Source of the DNA: Varroa destructor | Lineage: Eukaryota > Arthropoda > Arachnida > Mesostigmata > Varroidae | Assembly: GCF_002443255.2 (NCBI RefSeq) | Contig: NW_019211455.1 | Span: forward strand, 58,213,164 to 58,277,163 | Direction: 5' to 3' | DNA length: 64,000 nucleotides | Shown here: piece by piece, positions 49,255 through 60,200 of the stretch | How positions within the stretch are numbered: the stretch's first letter is position 1 | Layout of the letters: every line of letters begins with the position of its first letter | Notes under the pieces: model-generated | Databases searched by the model: none | Told to the model about the DNA's origin: nothing | What the model saw: the letters and a program-made list of their open reading frames with translations, nothing else | Made by a program: the position numbers and the translations under genes

Positions 49255-51918
49255 TCACTCGATGCGGGCTCGTTCGACGGCTGCAACCTCGTAGCTAGAG
49301 AGGGCGGTTCGTGGCATCTTCCCGCGAGATCCGGTTACGTTCTATTCGGAAAACGCGGCCGTACGATTTCGTCAAACGCTTACTGGGAATACGGTCAGTC
49401 ATCCGCTAGGCGTGTACCCCTATATACATGCCGATTATGTAAGAGCTTAGGGGTCAAATGATTCTTCTATTATTTCAGCTAGAAGACAGTGGGCAGTAGT
49501 TGTACTAAGGCAAAACGCTACCGTTCGATAGAAGACCGAGGGCTTGATTGTGTCATTTCTATTACTAGCACAACTGAAGCTGCGTATGTACACGTTGTGA
49601 TAGCCTTTCAACCAGGTTTACTCTAGATTAACTGATTGAACAGATTGAAATGCCACTGATTCTGATATCGGCAAAAGCGCACATAATATAGGTTGCTTAA
49701 TATTACAATGTCAGCCCGACCAAAATGGAATAATAACCCATGATCAGGAACCGAACAACATTGAGCCCGACCGTCGTATAAATGGGCATAGCCGGTTCCC
49801 ATGCATTCACAGTTTTATTATTACAAATGAATAGTACATATTTGTTTATACCTTTCTAGTTTAATTCCTGCCTTTATATGGATTTGTTGCGAGAGCTTCC
49901 GGAGTTCGAAGGATCCTCTATCAAACTCGGGAAATGGTTTTTGTTTGTTAGACGGATATAGCGGGAGCCTTGGAGATAGACGACTTTCTTTATCTAGCAT
50001 TAATGAATGGGCCAATTTTACATTAGTGTGGTATTGGATACTTGAGGCAATTCTCTCTAAAACCCAGGAGCGTTTATTAGAAACTACACGCGTATTGTTT
50101 ATCTCCTTGTCTACGCATGCGTAAATTACATGAAATTTTATAGTAAAAAAATTGTCCTATGGTAAATAGAAACAAACGAGAAAAAAATGTTAAAGTTGGT
50201 TATATTTAAACATGTAAAGAAGTACAACGAAAGCTTAGTCGTAAAGAGAGACGTTAATGTAATATTGGTGGGCGAAAAGTTGCTTAAGGATTAGTTTGAT
50301 CGTGTTTATATCAAGAAGTAGCTCCGGTAAGCGAATCATGATCGCGGCGAAAACAATGGCACGCTCTGAAAAATCTGAGTATATTCAATACGCTCATAAT
50401 AATAAAAAGATAAATCTATTTGTGAGAAAACAGTCCTGTTGGTCAAATAACACATTTTCCGATGATTCGAGTTTTACGTCTGGTACTGCGTTAAGCACCG
50501 CAATAACAATAATCGTTTATGTAATAGTGCAGATATTTATAACGGGACGCCGTACTAGATAAATTCTCACCGTTAAACAACTGTGCCGCGTTATGTTTTC
50601 TTTTTGCAAAAAAAGAAATGCTGAGAAATATATCTCACTAGACACGGTTGACTTATAAGGTATCATTATAAGGACAATGTCGTGTTGTCACTCGCGTCAA
50701 CATGCATGCATTATTTTTTTTATGAGTAACTAACCGACCGTTCAGCCGTGAATACATGTAGAGGGTCGCAAGAAGAGACCACTAAAATGACAAATGCGAT
50801 CACCGGTACCCACTTCAATCGGGTATATCATACGAGAATATATGTATAATAAATATATCACAATTTATGTGTATTAATGGGAAACATATTATGTAGAGCA
50901 AATTCGTGTAAGTACTGCGATGTGGACGGCTAGAATCAGTTGAAAGAGGCCAAGGGGTTACTGATATAAGTCCTATTAGCTTCGTATATAACACAGCATA
51001 TGGTAAGAGAGGAGAGTTTAAAATCTAAAATTTAATTTTAAGAAAATGCCGCACAGTATACCCATTTAGATAGAGAAATCTTTAGAGCTTTGCATACCAA
51101 AAGCACAAGTACAAAAGGCCTCGAAGGGTCTAATTAAAAAATGATCCTTCAAAAGCAAGAGTTCTGCGCGGGCAGTACGGGGGTGAAAAATGTGCTGACA
51201 GCCTTTCTAATAAAAAAAAAACATTTTTCACAGACTTTTCTTCGTGACGCTGGGAAATATTTGTGACTTCACACTTATCTTCTCATTAGGGAGTTTTCTT
51301 GGGTATCTCGGTTGGATTTTCGACATTTTGCCCTTTTTCAGGTCGCATACGTTTCAAACTTCAATCTCGCATGAACAGGAGTCGTCTAGAATAAGCACTA
51401 TAATGGTGGTGCAAATCGTGATTAGCTGCCACCGGCCGTAGAGGCTCTGACAACTCGGATACTCTGCAGGCCATCTGTAATATGCCTTTCATATATGAAA
51501 ACAACGTTTTTCGTAATCAGTTCAGATATGTAAATGGGGTTCCGGAGTATTGCCTATACCCAGTTCCCAAGAGCTATTTTGCAAAAAAGTAACTGATTCT
51601 CATTATGTACATGATTTACTGCAGAATCAACAGCGTAAACCTAACATTTATAAATATTTTCTTGCTTAACTCTTGTTACAATAGAGCTCTTGCTGTTTAG
51701 ACCAATGATTTAGATTTGTTTGACTTTGCCCACTTTATAAAATCGTTATTGCATTACCATCATAAACACGAAACTGTATTTCAAACAAAGGAAAACAAGG
51801 AAGAGTATTTGACGCGATACCATAATGCCATATCTTTATTGGGTTATTAAAAAAGCTATTTGCCGTCTTTCTAGCTAGCTGGTTCTAAAGTTAAATATCT
51901 TAAGTAATAAGAGACCCA
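49255..51918. other. AT-rich, no recognisable gene
   Basis: Short frames only (for example 49821-50015 minus, 50296-50562 plus, 51244-51441 plus), none with a recognised motif. A possible third, very decayed trace of the 48.95-49.25 kb duplication lies near 49271 (tagctagagagg). Confidence 0.45.
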
Positions 51919-52500
51919 TTGGGTTGGCATTTGCAGGCTGCAGTTTGACTGAGGTAGATACGCTAAGTGACGGAATGCCTTTATTCGGACATATAAAAGA
52001 ACACCTTGGGTATATAACTATTTTATTAGAATAAAAATACGAATGGTGTCCATGCCTATGAAATTTGTTCTGTTTATGATCAAGATGCATTATGTAAAGA
52101 AATGGCCCAAATACAGTTCCATTCTTTTTATTCTAAAAATTTCTCTCGTAGTAGTGGTCGACCAACTTCGAAAAAAAGTTAATGGAAGTATTGTAAATGT
52201 TGAGCAAAACCGGCACGTACATAGTCATAATATTGCCAAGAAACTTCTAAACCGCTTGAAAAGAGTGAACTAGAAAAAAACTTGATGTTTGGGTGTCACA
52301 CGAATTAAGGCTAACGAGTCAACTCAATGGTACTTTCATTTAAGAAACTCCAGAGACGCAATGAAACCGAGGAGCTTCTAAAGCGGCTGATCACGAATAA
52401 TAAAAACTAGATTACATACGACCATAATGTGCAAATTAAAAAATGTGCTATGCAATCAGTAGCAAACCGCAGACTGACGTCAAAGAAGATAAAAAGTCAA
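51919..52500 (+). pseudogene. mariner transposase relic A (frameshifted)
   Basis: TTGGGTTGGCAT at 51919 resembles a mariner terminal inverted repeat. The transposase can be followed in four frame-shifted blocks in correct order. Block 1, 52054-52182: AYEICSVYDQDALCKEMAQ, FYSKNFSRSSGRP (helix-turn-helix and linker). Block 2, to 52273: NRHVHSHNIAKKLLNRLK. Block 3, 52275-52330: KKLDVWVSHEL, the hallmark linker motif. Block 4, from 52333: RRNETEELLKRLITNNKN, a stop at 52408-52410 where the family has the Asp-Glu-Lys-Trp catalytic block, then ITYDHNVQIKK and RLTSKKIK. The 3' half is not recognisable. It is the same subfamily as relic B at 54.1-54.8 kb and is clearly inactive. Confidence 0.8.
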
Positions 52501-54058
52501 GAAAATTAACTATTAACGAAACACAAGACTTGACTGAGATAGTCTACATTATTGCAAGTTTTCACGCGGCTTCTGAAAAATCCGGAAAAGATTGAGAATA
52601 CTCAATAAGTTTATATTTATACCGCTAAAAGAATCAGGTATCAGAATGGCTTCAGAAGCCATTCTTGATAAACTTGAATATATAGAGAAATTAACGATCG
52701 TATTGAAGTGTTCAATCGGATCACTCAGCTAAGCTCGATCAGTTAGTCTTGTTAAGACCTTCTGGAAAACGGCCAAAAAGCTTTTTTGGACTATTTGGCC
52801 GTTTTGTACCCTTGCATTTTTGAGACTTGAGCCCACCAGCAGTCCAGAATTGAATGTCTCTGGAATTTTTGCCTTTAGCTTACCCTGGACAAGATTGCCT
52901 AGTACAGGATTGCTATTTAAAGGTTAGTTGCGGATCAAAGTGTGAATATTTTGAAAGTGATTAGTAAGTGGTTTACATTCCGAAATGAACCTGCAATCGC
53001 GGTAGATGGTGGGGATACTGAGTAAACATGACCGTGAGATATAGGACTTCGAAAGTGCAAGGTATTTTCGCCGAAATATTTGTTTTTGCTTAGAAAGAGC
53101 TTACTTGAATAATTTGGAATATAGAAGTACCGTCTTATACACCGTAAATCTTGATGAAAAGTCAAGTTTCAAACTTAGAGAAGCTTGCAATCCTCAAGTT
53201 TGTCACACTTCTACCATATCCACTTAGGAGAACGCAAACAGTTGTTTAAATTCTAATCAGCAGGCAACAAATGTTCATAGGAAATGTTCTTCCTGCGCTA
53301 TAAAAAGATGAAATATGCTTCCTTTATTTAATATTCGGATTATCTCGCACAGAATCTATTTTAATATAAAGCTATCAAAGTGATTAAAGTTTTCCTAAAG
53401 AGTCGACCTTAAATTTGTTGGAATCATGTGTTAGGGTAGCTATGGCTGCTATAACCCGCAAGGGTATATCAGGTAGCTTATGGCTATCTGCAGGACTGCT
53501 AAACGACGATCACGCACGGGTTCAGCATCGTCTGCTCTAAGGCTCTTTTCCTAAATCGATAGCAAAACGGATGCATTAAAAGATCGCTGAATTAGTAGAT
53601 TTAAGATAAGATTTATTGAATCATTGTGAAAATAGCAACAAGACTAATCACATGACTCGTTTCGCGTCAAAAACGAATAGATTATCTGAGGTTAGTTCTA
53701 AATAATCGTATGATGAAGATGTCATGACGGAGCACTAAGACTATACGATCGTACGTACATTACGATTGCATCTTCCCACTTAGCCGTTTTTTTTTTTTTG
53801 TTTGTTTTTCATATCGGAAACGCTTTAAATATTTTTTTTTAAACAATGTAGTGCTGCTAAGCAATTCAGATGATGTCAACCACAGGAAATCAAAAGAAGG
53901 ATACTACTGGTCACGTTCTTGTCGCGCATTACTTAACTGAATTAATCTTGTATATTGAGATGTTAAAAAGGTACTGACAAATTTTGAGCCAACGCTGAAA
54001 CAAATATTTTTTTCACGTTTCAAAATAAAATTGCCAAACTGAATATGTGCCAACTCGA
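52501..54058. other. AT-rich spacer between converging mariner relics
   Basis: No recognisable coding sequence. It probably includes unrecognisable 3' parts of the relics. A perfect 12-bp inverted repeat lies at 52766-52805. Confidence 0.4.
52766..52805. repeat. perfect 12-bp inverted repeat
   Basis: AAAACGGCCAAA at 52766-52777 and TTTGGCCGTTTT at 52794-52805, with a 16-base spacer. It lies about 250 bases past the last recognisable part of mariner relic A. Its role is unknown. Confidence 0.9.
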
Positions 54059-54790
54059 TCGTTGGTTGGTATCCTTTCATTTTTTTTGGTACCTTAATAA
54101 AATCCCATTATTTTAAAAGTTCTATGATTTTTTAATTGAAACATCGTAACAATCAAGCGAGTTCTACAGAGACCAGAACGAAGGATAGTTTTATGATCAG
54201 ATTCCTTCAGTTTTTGCTGGGTGATTAAATACATATGTGGTCGGACGAAGATGCCTTTTCTGTTCATTGGTTGTGGTCGATTTTTCCAGAGACTTCTTGT
54301 AATTTTATTTTTAGCCGTTGACAATAGAGATTCAAGTCTGTTCTTTTTCCCGTCTCAGTTTCGATTTTGTTAAAGATTTTTTATTTGCGCATTATTGTCT
54401 CTTCACTGTTTGTGGTCAACAGCTTTAGAAACGCCTCAGTCTTTTGGGCTTCGGTAAAATTTCTCAGGTGAAAATGCCATTGGGTTAACTATTTAGCGTC
54501 AATTCATGTGGCGCCCAAACATTGAGCTTTTTTTTGGCAGCGTGCTCTCTTCAAATGGTTTGAAACTGTTTGGAAATAGAAAATAATAAGTTCCCATGAC
54601 TACTTACATGGTGATGTTGCTCAACCTTTAACCAATAACTTTATCACCTTCTTCCATATTTGATCGACCGCTACGAGGAACATGTTTCACACAGAAATTT
54701 CCAGAGTAAAAGCGACAAAATTATCGTTGGGCCATTTCTTCTGATAACGCATCTACCAATAATTTTTTATATTCCTGTACGACCTTTGTG
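54059..54790 (-). pseudogene. mariner transposase relic B (frameshifted)
   Basis: Read on the minus strand. From 54753 down: DALSEEMAQR, a stop, FCRFYSGNF and VPRSGRS (helix-turn-helix/linker). At about 54540-54488: KKKLNVWAPHELTLNS. At about 54470-54418: RNFTEAQKTEAFLK. At 54345-54094: KNRPQPMNRKGIF then VRPHMYLITQQKLKE, which matches the block around the second catalytic Asp. The expected HQDNA residues are deleted between KGIF and VRPH. The plus strand has CGTTGGTTGGTAT at 54059, resembling the terminal repeat of relic A. Relics A and B also match at DNA level (for example ataatg[ct]gcaaat followed by an A-rich run). Confidence 0.8.
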
Positions 54791-55244
54791 TCATTATCAT
54801 AGTAGACTTGTAAAATATAAAAATATTTTGCAGATATTTCATTAATCTTCCAGGCATCCTACTATCTATCGCCTGCCATAGTTAGGAACAGGTGGTAATC
54901 TAGGTTCAAATCCGGGCGTTAACACGGTTTGCTTCGTGTCTGAAGCTAGCCATTTTAAGTAATATTTAGCAAATCAAATATCGGACGTGTTGCACGGAAA
55001 ATATGATTTGAATTGCACTAAGAAACATTCATAATCGCCTCGTTAATTAATAAGCCAGAATTTCATTTATTAAGGAGGGCTAATGTAATATTCACTAAAG
55101 TATCATCACTGCCAATACTAACAGCAACGGCATGTCATCGTTATATCAACCCCATCATCGATGGCCCCTGTCGATGGGTTCTCGCTTTCTAAGAGCAAGC
55201 TAATCCACTTCCCACTCATTTCTTTTCTATCGCCATCGTTGCAG
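54791..55244. other. no recognisable gene
   Basis: AT-rich sequence beyond the 5' side of mariner relic B. A GGTTCAAATCC B-box-like motif occurs at 54903-54913 without a matching A box. The base string after it (gggcgttaacacgg) loosely resembles the sequence after the B box at 14.4 kb. Confidence 0.35.
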
Positions 55245-55349
55245 TTGTCACGACCATCGTCGCCGTCCCCAGCCGACGACTCAAGTGCAAAGTCTTCCCA
55301 AAAAAACTTAAGTGCGCACGATACACCACCATCTGAAACTGACAGATAG
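55245..55349 (+). CDS. possible terminal exon, Ser/Pro-rich tail
   Basis: A pyrimidine-rich acceptor (catttcttttctatcgccatcgttgcag, AG at 55243-55244) is followed by 34 open codons to TAG 55347-55349. The peptide starts LSRPSSPSPADDSSAKSSQK and ends DTPPSETDR, typical of a disordered protein tail. The frame is also open upstream to an ATG at 55161, so a 62-codon unspliced frame is an alternative. No family is recognised. Confidence 0.28.
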   Translation: MSRPSSPSPADDSSAKSSQKNLSAHDTPPSETDR

Positions 55350-55576
55350 CCTTAGACCTGATCCGAGCGAACAGAGGTTAACTAAAGGGCCTCACCCCGT
55401 ATGACGCGAGTATTCATGCTCGTGCCTTAGCGGGAATAGTCCTAGCGAAAAATCGAAGGTAGAGAAACCCATAGAAAAAGCGAGAATATGATTCAAAGCT
55501 GGTAGCTACTCGTGATGATGATGGTCGAAACCACGATAGTAATGCTGATGACAAAGCATCGAGCACGATATAGTGC

Positions 55577-55590
55577 AGAGAGAGAGAGAG
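55577..55590 (+). repeat. (AG)n microsatellite
   Basis: Seven perfect AG units. Confidence 0.9.
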
Positions 55591-55896
55591 CGTAAAATGG
55601 GGGAAGTAGCGTTGTGTTTGTATGGAATGAGTGACGGATAAGTGGAGAAAGGCCTCTCATCAGCGGGAAATGACTGCGAAATTGGAGAGAAATGGGGCAT
55701 ACGAGACCACTTACGAGCGATCAGGCGTATCAGCGGCGCATGGAGGCTCAAGTACAGTCACCACTTATTGCACTCACTCAGTTACTCACTCTACTAGTCA
55801 GAATGAAGCAGGGAGTTGCGACGCAGCAGGCGAGTGACACGCGCGTTGTGGGTCACACCTCTGTCTATACGCGTCTATTTCAACGGCTGAAACCTA

Positions 55897-56155
55897 CTGC
55901 TAGTTGCCATTAGCATTGCGTTGCTGGAAGAGGGCACTAGTTCTGCTTCACCCGTATTCGAGTACAGCAGAACATCACCAAAGATGCCTATGGCGCATTT
56001 GACCCTCCTGAGATGTGTCGAACAGATAGAATGTTCGCTATGCTGTTGGTGTTTTGGCCTTCACCCGTTGCTTTCGTTGGTGAGATTGTTTTCGGTATTT
56101 GCTTTCGGGATCATCATCATCTTCATCGAACGGAGCATGTCAGGGAGGAGAGAAA
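55897..56155 (+). CDS. possible exon with a membrane segment, unidentified
   Basis: The open stretch runs from just after a TGA to a strong donor (GAGAAA/GTAAGT, GT at 56156-56157). It reads LLVAISIALLEEGTSSASPV, later LRCVEQIECSLCCWCFG, then LVRLFSVFAFGIIIIFIERS with basic residues after it. That is the look of a single membrane-spanning helix with a Cys-rich lead. The exon would end in phase 1. It is not recognised. A frame of this length can arise by chance in such sequence. Confidence 0.22.
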
Positions 56156-56783
56156 GTAAGTAAGCCGTTGGTCAATGCTATCTAAGTCCGACTGATTGCC
56201 TCTAGCAATCGTGACCGGTGATGCTATCCACAAGCACAGCGGAGTATAGGCATTAGTTTTAGCACACGGTATAGCGTCTATGCCATAGGTAACAGCAGCA
56301 CTAGGTGTATTGTGCATATGTGCATCTATATTTGTACTAGAAGTCTATAGGGATACACATTGGTATTTAGAACCACTTCTAGTCATTGGGTACAATGGAT
56401 TTTTTCGCTTGCATTTGTTTGCATGCGTATTTTTCACCATAGTAGGCATTGGGGACGAGGTTGGCATAAGCTTCGTAAGGGCGTCTTACGATTAGAGCGC
56501 CATTGGAAGCAGGAGGACCTACCGAGAAATAACGCGGGTTGAGATATCACGCCCACCAACGCGAGTGTACTGGAAGCATGTGCGTTTGCAGTCGGTAACG
56601 CACATATCGCTTGGCTAGCCACTAGGTAGCCCATTAATGCTGCGTGGTGCTAAAGAACAAGCTGGCGAGCGAAAAGCAATTTCATCCTCGAAGCTGTCCA
56701 TGTATGGGAAAAAGAAAGAATGGGTATGTGTCGATGTGTCAACTCAAGTGTAAGTGTTTCTAATGAGTTTTGCACAAAAACAG

Positions 56784-56911
56784 AAAGACAAGGGGCACGC
56801 AAGCCACGGGCCCAAGTCGGGAATGGGACAGGAATTTGTCTTCAGAGGCAAGCCCTATTCAGGTCTGCTGAAGCCGCTGCGTGAGCAACTTCGAGTCCGC
56901 GAGGTGCAGAG
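56784..56911 (+). CDS. possible internal exon, unidentified
   Basis: Preceded by a branch-like ttctaatg and acceptor gcacaaaaacag, and followed by CAGAG/GTAAGA, a strong donor at 56912. Frame beginning K: KDKGHASHGPKSGMGQEFVF, then RGKPYSGLLKPLREQLRVRE, ending in phase 2. The composition is coding-like (Gly, Lys, Arg, Leu in balance). The other two frames are also open for part of the span because the DNA is GC-rich. The acceptor has a weak pyrimidine tract. Protein family unknown. Confidence 0.3.
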
Positions 56912-57149
56912 GTAAGAGCAAATCTATTATAGATACAGCGCGCGGTGTTTAACCATCCAGTGAATGCGCCGCTGGATCGCCTACAGGCGATGTTGAGTCA
57001 TCCGGACTCACTCCGACCACACGCACAGTCGCGCACACAGAAGGAATGAACATTGTTGGCTTCAAAGCCAGGGATGTGCTGTTTGCACCTTTAGAGCTAT
57101 AGCACATAGGAGATTTGTATATCGGCGAATTTTACCGATATTTAAATAG

Positions 57150-57271
57150 GGTCGAGGCTGGCCATCTCAAGAATAAACAGCTTATTGCCGACTTGGTTTG
57201 TACCTGTCCTGAAGGACACTACAGGAAAACAACGGAAAACAACCGAAGAAGAACGACAGCAAGCAGAACAG
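57150..57271 (+). CDS. possible following exon, unidentified
   Basis: If the phase-2 exon at 56784-56911 is spliced to an AG at 57148-57149, the frame stays open for 40 more codons: VEAGHLKNKQLIADLVCTCP, EGHYRKTTENNRRRTTASRT, ending in phase 1 at ACAG/GTATGT, a strong donor. The acceptor (ttttaccgatatttaaatag) is mediocre. The VCTCPEG string looks EGF-like but lacks the preceding cysteines, so I make no family call. Confidence 0.2.
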
Positions 57272-60200
57272 GTATGTACGAAGGTAGTACCTGATGCATT
57301 GAGGAAGCATTGCAAGAGTGAGAAGCGGACTGTTTCATAGTTTATTTTGCCTTTTGATTAAATTTTGTAATAGTATAATACTAGATTGCTTTTTGACAGT
57401 GGCCAGATGACATAAAATGCAAACGTTTGCTTTTAGCTACATCGCTGCTTACTTACCTTGTTTGATGATAAATATATTCAACCCTTTTCTTCATCTATTT
57501 TAACCGATGTTTCGCTAAAGCTGTCTTGCAGAATAAAAGGACCATCATGTAGAAGCAGCCTTGCCGAACACTAACTACAAAAATGCACTAAGCAGCACAA
57601 ATTAGATTGATACTATTTTTCTTAGTAAAACCAATGGATCCAAATATATGCTCGAAATTAGTGTACATTGCATAACTTGAACACTACATATTAAATGTTA
57701 ACGTGTTAAGTCGAACTGATTTATATGAAACCCCATAAAAAGAGCGTACTAAAGGAATGCGACACATCATATATATATATATATATATATCTTTTCGAAG
57801 AGTTGGCGAATACCCGGCCTCATATGTAAACATTTGTCACGACATCAGATTTTTTAGCTACAAAAAAACCATTCCGTTCGCACTCCTCTTTGTCCCTGAT
57901 CCTGAGTCACTATTTTCTTTAATTAACTACTTCAATAATATTATATTTTAGTTTACTGTCACTATCTGTAGTTGATCATGTGTTTTGAAGGCACGCTAAA
58001 AAGGACTCTTTCTTCAACAGAAGACACGGTGAAGCTGTGTCGCGTATCATAATATTCATTAGCTTATGTAAATAGGAAGAAGGAAGAAGACATATTGTTA
58101 TTCTAACTAATTTAATGTGCATTAGACAAGGATATAATTTTGTTTCCATATATACATGACGTTTATATACCAATGTGGTTCTTGGTAGGTGCTACGAGCG
58201 TAAGAAATTATCAGATCTTGGGCCCAAGCTCAATGCCGTATTACTATGTTATGAAACGCTTAATACATCTTTGTTGTAATGTAGACAATAGGAGCCGTGA
58301 TTATTGGCTGAAGCAAGCGAATGTGGCGTATATGCTACGAAAGGCAGAATGACTATTTGTCCTAATATGAAGGCTTGTGTATGATTAAACTCAACGAATT
58401 AGAACATGGGAACTTGCTTTATCGACGTCTCTGCGTAGTATAGAGCGAAACATATTTAGACTTATCTAGTCTTCTATTATCTATAACCTTCTGTTACTTG
58501 ACTCTTATATAAAATAAAAATCGAGTAACAGATAAAAACAAAGGACATTAATTAGCCCCTTGCGCCCATATTCTTCTAACGGTATTTAGTTTGTGTTACC
58601 TCTACCAGCAGATGTGCCCCCCATCTCAACGACTCTACAGGAGCAAAATGTGAGCTATGAATAAAGTAAACTATATCGTTGATCTATCATCAGCTCAATG
58701 ATGGCATAGGATGCACTGAAGATAGCTATCGTATTTTGACCTGAATAAACCACAACGAACTACGCGATAATATTTACTCAATCGACTTTGGTCCACTAAC
58801 CATCGTCGTCTTCAACTCCCACTTAGAATCATTAAGGGGCCGCGGCACAAAAAGTAAACGTCTTTAGGTGAACCCAATCTTAGGCAAAGAGAAAACCCAT
58901 TACATTTTTTTATCTCATTATTTAGTGAAAACCAAAGATGTTGTCGTTGCCTTCATAATGACTGAGTCTGTTTGCTAACCATGTAAGTTACCAACTTAAT
59001 TATCATGGTTAGAGGCATCGCATTGTTATTCTAAAGCTTACTCAGCCGTATCTTGTAACATGGTCTGCGTCCTTTTTGCACTGCCAAACTCATGCTATCT
59101 GTCTACGAATATGTATTGATCACTCTGTTACTGCGTGCAGTGGCCTGTCGCAGGTCTGTCGATAACGAATAGGCGGCCTTTTCACAAACGACATTAGACA
59201 TCTGATGGTTCTGACACTCTCTCCAATCCCTCTGACCTGGAAAGCGACGCCAACGATTCAAAACTACAATCGCTTGTTGATCTGTTTCCGTTCGCCCACG
59301 GGCCACCATTTGTAGACCACTACTGACTGACCAAGAAAAACCCTCATCTATATAGTTGGAAAGTATTTTTATCGATGTGAAACGGCTTAGTGCTTTTTAG
59401 AGATTACTTTATGAATAGTCATTTCTATTTCATTGAACTATTTTCTTAAACGTAGGCGACCACGGCCGAATTAACGAAGTTCTAGCGCAATCCTATGGTT
59501 AAAAACGCGTTCGTATAGCTTGTCTGAACTGTCGCATTTTGTATTTCTAGACCACCGTATCCTCGCTCAGTTGACTTGCTGTATTCTATCTCACATCTTA
59601 CAGCAGAGGGTTTTAAAAATATCTAGTTATTGCGGTCAATGCATTTGTGTTTACGACATTAATTGGACGAGACATAGATCGACAAACCCAATTACCGAAC
59701 GAGTATCTGGTGCAATTTTGTCCCATGGGTTTGTAAGCTTATCCGTCCGAAGTGTTGTGAACGTAGAGAAGATATTGAGGCTTCGTCAAGGCCGTGCCGC
59801 AGCCTTCTTCAGCTGTTTGTCTGAACTTAGGACGTCTCTTTTTGCAAGAAGATAAACATTTCGATATTTGAGTATTCTTATAGTATCGGAAATGTTATGG
59901 GATGTTTTGGAAAATTGTTCAAAGGTTCTTCGAGAACTATCGTTCATTTGAGAAGGGCAAGTACAGGTTCTGACTGTAGAGACAGATCGGACCATGCAGA
60001 GAGAATCCGGTATATACGAGACGATTGCAGGTGATCAGTGCATCATTTTCACAAGACACATCGTTCCACGACCATGGACTGCAAAAGTATGACATGTTTC
60101 GCGTTAAACCCGAAGGGGAAATATGTAACCATTAAGGCCTTTATCTTGTACTGTCGAAGGCTTATTATGGAGAACTGTATAATACAATATATTCGTTTTC

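Noticed and set aside
57150..57350. Resemblance to chemosensory protein (CPEG ... VPDAL..HC.SEK) or EGF motifs.
   Set aside because: The two halves lie in different frames and are too far apart, the Cys spacing fits neither family, and the region is rich in simple AAC/GAA codons.
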